In this document: piece after piece, positions 59,571 through 64,000 of the stretch
Numbering within the stretch: position 1 is the stretch's first letter
Layout of the letters: every line of letters begins with the position of its first letter
NCBI RefSeq assembly: GCF_021347895.1
Contig: NC_067113.1
Coordinates: forward strand, 41,021,474 to 41,085,473
Source: Acanthochromis polyacanthus
Lineage: Eukaryota > Chordata > Actinopteri > Pomacentridae
DNA length: 64,000 nucleotides
Direction: 5' to 3'
The notes under the pieces: generated by a model
Database searches by the model: none
The model's input: the letters and a program-made list of their open reading frames with translations, nothing else
What the model was told of the DNA's origin: nothing
Made by a program: the position numbers and the translations under genes

Positions 59571-59752
59571 AAGCACGAAAAGGAATTACAAACAAACAAG
59601 AATTGCATTCACCTGGGTCTGGTACCAATGTCTGGTCTGACCCATGGACTACATGTGAACACGCTACCAGTCATGTTTCTAAGATTAAATAGGACTGACG
59701 ATTACGAGTTCTTTACCAAGAAAAAAGGTTGACGTCTTCGTCCTCATCATCT

Positions 59753-59995
<243 letters not shown>

Positions 59996-61217
59996 TCACA
60001 GAAAGGGACATTGAAAACACACGCTTGTACGGTTTGAGTTAATGAACGGCACGGCTGAGCTTCATCCTGCTCAAACTGGCTTCCTTTGCAAAGTGTGGGA
60101 ATTTCTTGTGATCGTATGATCGCGTAAAGATAAATGTTTTGAAAGCTCACTATTTATTTATTCCAATTTGCACAAAAGCCACGTTGTAAAAACAGAACGT
60201 TGCGGTTTCACAGGGAGTTGTGTGCCGACAGACACCGCCATCGTTTGCTCAGATTAAGCCGAGGATGTTAATATATGAGCTGTAAATGTGTTGACGGGTG
60301 GATTTTGCTCCGTTTGAACAGGAGCCAAACAAATAATCGATTTCAAACCGAAACCTGCAAAGTCTGCAGTTTCGGATTTCTGACATGCAGCGTGTCTGAC
60401 AAACGGTTTAAACTGTCTTGTCAGTGGTTTTACACATTCATGTCCTCATGTGACAAGCACAAGTATCTCATCTGCTAATATTCCACATGTCTTAAATCTA
60501 ATACACAAATGCTGAAGTGAAGTTTGACCGAGTAAAACGACTCTGGAAATCCAACTTTAATGTGTTTTTAGCGACTGTTTAAGTGTCGTAAAGAGGGGAT
60601 ATTGTGGTGCGATTCAAGTGCTTGGATCATGTGATTCAATCTCTTCCTTGTGCTGCCAAAGGACACACTCTGTTAAGTCTTCTACAGCAGAACAAAACGA
60701 TGCAGGTGGATCCTCCAACTAAGACTAGCTGACAGCTGTCCTCCACACTTCATTTATGCCAACGGAGAACTTTCACTGGATTGACAGGAGTGCTGCAATC
60801 ATTCATTAGATAATCAATTAGCTGTCAACTCTTTGAGAATAGATTAGAGGTAGTCTGGTTATATATTTGATGAAAAAAGTCAGAATTCTGTAATTCTAGC
60901 TGCTTAAAGTTGAATATTTTCTTCGTCTATGACAGTAAGGGTAATATTTCGTAACATTCTGTAGTCTAATCAAGGAACTGATTCATGGAAAAAATAAATG
61001 ACAGATTACTGAAAATATCTGCTATTTGCAGAACATTGCACAACATTTGTGCACTGAACTGTAACGACTAAACCAAACAGATCAGTTTCTTCACTTGACT
61101 GGTTTGGCCCTGACTCGTGGATTCAGGCTTTATGCTAAGCTAGGCTAACTGGCTGCTGTCTAAAGCGATATACTCAGAAAAGGAGGGAATAAACACGCTA
61201 CCTGAACTGTCTACTAC

Positions 61218-61770
61218 TAGCCTAGCCACGCTAGACAACCCATGGCAACGAATTTAATTCTCTGCCAGGGTGGGTCTAGTTACCCTCCATAAGCCTCGAG
61301 GTTGGATGCTCCTAAAACTGGCCGACGATTCACCATGAAGTGTAGAGTCAGAAGGCGGGCGTAACTAAGTGACGAGAGAGGCGTGACGATTCTGACAGAA
61401 ACAACCGGAAACAACTAGCCTAGCCGTGCTAGACAACCCACGGCAACGAATTTAATTCTCTGTCAGGGTCGACAACAAAAACGACAACAGTCGTTGAGCT
61501 CCATTAGCACCGACTCTGAATATTCTTTCTGTTAACATGTCTGTAATATACTTGAGCTTCACCCATTGACTGTATAAATAAGGCTTCACCGAACTCCCGC
61601 ATCCTCTGATATCCGGCGCTCTAGGAGCCTATTCGTTGCGCTGATTGGTTGTATACCTACCCAAATGCTGCAGAGTGATTTGATAGACAACCTTTCAGCC
61701 CGCCTCCCTCCCTGTCGAGAGCTCCTAGACCCTTGTGTCTTCAGAGCATGGGTCTAGCGCGGCTAGGCTA
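61218..61770 (+). mobile_element. Compound GCCTAGCC-ended MITE in a gnai1 intron
   Basis: Flanked by a 9-10 bp direct repeat GTCTACTAC(T) (61209-61217/8; 61771-61779/80). The outer ends are TAGCCTAGCCACGCTAGAC and (reversed) TAGCCTAGCCGCGCTAGAC. Inside, a complete copy starts at 61416 and is nearly identical to 36756-37106. The first 198 bases begin with the same end but diverge after AATTTAATTCTCTGCCAGGG. So two partial or nested elements share one outer target duplication. A 9-10 bp target points to a Mutator-like or related superfamily. Confidence 0.8.
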
Positions 61771-61835
61771 GTCTACTACTGCTTTAAAAGGTTCTAACAG
61801 CGCTTAAATGCTAACTGAGCACATCAGTGATCATA

Positions 61836-62100
61836 CAGTGATCTCTCATTTATCGTGGGGGTTACGTTTCAGACCCCTACGGCGGTAGATGAAAATCTAC
61901 AAAGTAGTGAACATACATATTTTATTATGTTCATATATTTTAAGGCTTTATCAACCCTCCCCACACACACCGCAGAGCAACACTATGCATTGTCTTAGCT
62001 AATGGTGCTGAAAGGCTAATTGGTGATGAGAAAACCCATGTGCAATTATGCTAGCACATGAATAAAAGTGTGAGTTTTCATGGAAAACGTGACCCCAAAC
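61836..62100. repeat. Dispersed repeat in gnai1 intron (pair with 12770-12903)
   Basis: Begins with TCATTTATCGTGGGGGTTAC and CAGACCCCTACGG.GGTAGATG, wording seen at ends of vertebrate DNA-transposon MITEs, and continues with the segment shared with 12770-12903. Class undetermined. Confidence 0.55.
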
Positions 62101-62165
62101 ATAATTACATACCAAAATAATTCCACATTGAGGTAATTATAAGGGGCGTATCTTTTCAGTCTCAC

Positions 62166-62319
62166 CAGCGTATTCTGGGTAGCAGATGGTCAGAGGACTC
62201 TTCTTGATTTTCTCCTCAAACAGGTCCTTCTTGTTGAGGAAGAGGATGATGGAGGTGTCCGTGAACCACTTGTTGTTGCAGATGCTGTCGAACAGCTTCA
62301 TGCTCTCGTGCATTCGGTT
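62166..62319 (-). CDS. gnai1: gnai1 exon encoding residues 241-292
   Basis: 154-nt exon, the standard vertebrate GNAI size, bounded by CCCTCAG at the acceptor and G|GTGAG at the donor. It reads [20 protein letters not shown], then [15 protein letters not shown] with the NKKD motif (269-272) that recognises the guanine base, then [12 protein letters not shown] with Gly292 split to the next exon. CYPEYAG is the i1 form (i2 has CFPEYTG). Phase 0 at the start, phase 1 at the end. Intact, no frame damage. Confidence 0.97.

Positions 62320-64000
<1,681 letters not shown>

Larger units (their letters stand above)
56995..59752 (-). other. gnai1: Predicted gnai1 3'UTR
   Basis: From the stop codon at 59753-59755 to the predicted poly(A) site, about 2.76 kb. 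I see no splice signal that must be used and only one canonical AATAAA on the sense strand in this span. It contains the minisatellite 58612-59570 and a C-rich (sense) stretch at about 57600-57655. The length is plausible for vertebrate GNAI1, whose 3'UTR is known to be long. The exact end is inferred; transcript data would settle it. Confidence 0.55.

Overview
This is vertebrate nuclear DNA, almost certainly from a ray-finned (teleost) fish. It holds one split protein gene with canonical introns, AT-rich intergenic sequence, and a dense, varied set of fish-type transposable elements: a Rex3-like RTE LINE, Tc1-, Tigger-, hAT- and piggyBac-like elements, a tRNA-headed SINE, a solo LTR and a gypsy-like remnant. 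No bacterial operon, CRISPR array, rRNA or intact tRNA gene is visible.

The only protein gene I can support is gnai1 (G protein subunit alpha i1), on the minus strand at the right end. Three coding exons are present: residues 198-240 at 62491-62620, 241-292 at 62166-62319, and 292-354 with the stop at 59753-59943. Exons 1-5 lie beyond base 64000. The terminal exon appears to carry a 2.7 kb 3'UTR, ending near base 56995 after a poly(A) signal at 57014-57019. That UTR contains a 0.96 kb, roughly 21-nt-period A-rich minisatellite (U-rich in the transcript).

Bases 1 to about 56.9 kb lie downstream of gnai1 and look gene-free. I found no convincing exon, only repeats and a few repeat-poor stretches rich in homeodomain, POU, forkhead or TCF-like motifs that could be conserved enhancers. 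Left to right the main landmarks are: a piggyBac-like MITE (5.7 kb), a Rex3/RTE remnant (8.3 kb), a Tigger-type element (13.2 kb), a family called here A (five copies at 3.2, 16.2, 21.6, 31.4 and 43.8 kb), an internally deleted Tc1 (24.9 kb), a 345-bp tandem duplication (28.9 kb), a solo LTR with a perfect 5-bp target duplication (30.0 kb), a hAT-like element with an internal minisatellite (35.9 kb), a decayed Tc1 transposase copy (41.5 kb), a tRNA-SINE split by another DNA element (48.1-48.9 kb), a gypsy-like 5' LTR plus gag remnant (49.2-50.6 kb), a piggyBac-like element nested in a TA-flanked MITE (53.8-54.8 kb), and a large palindromic foldback element (55.5 kb). A second copy of the palindrome sits in a gnai1 intron (63.4 kb).

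I do not see a new multi-gene system. The most notable material is structural. Two near-identical 0.55 kb palindromes bracket the 3' half of gnai1, and one arm keeps an in-frame transposase DNA-binding head. Several insertions are nested with readable target duplications. A shared A-rich minisatellite motif links the gnai1 3'UTR with a hAT-like family elsewhere in the window. All family names are from reading by eye; no database search was run.
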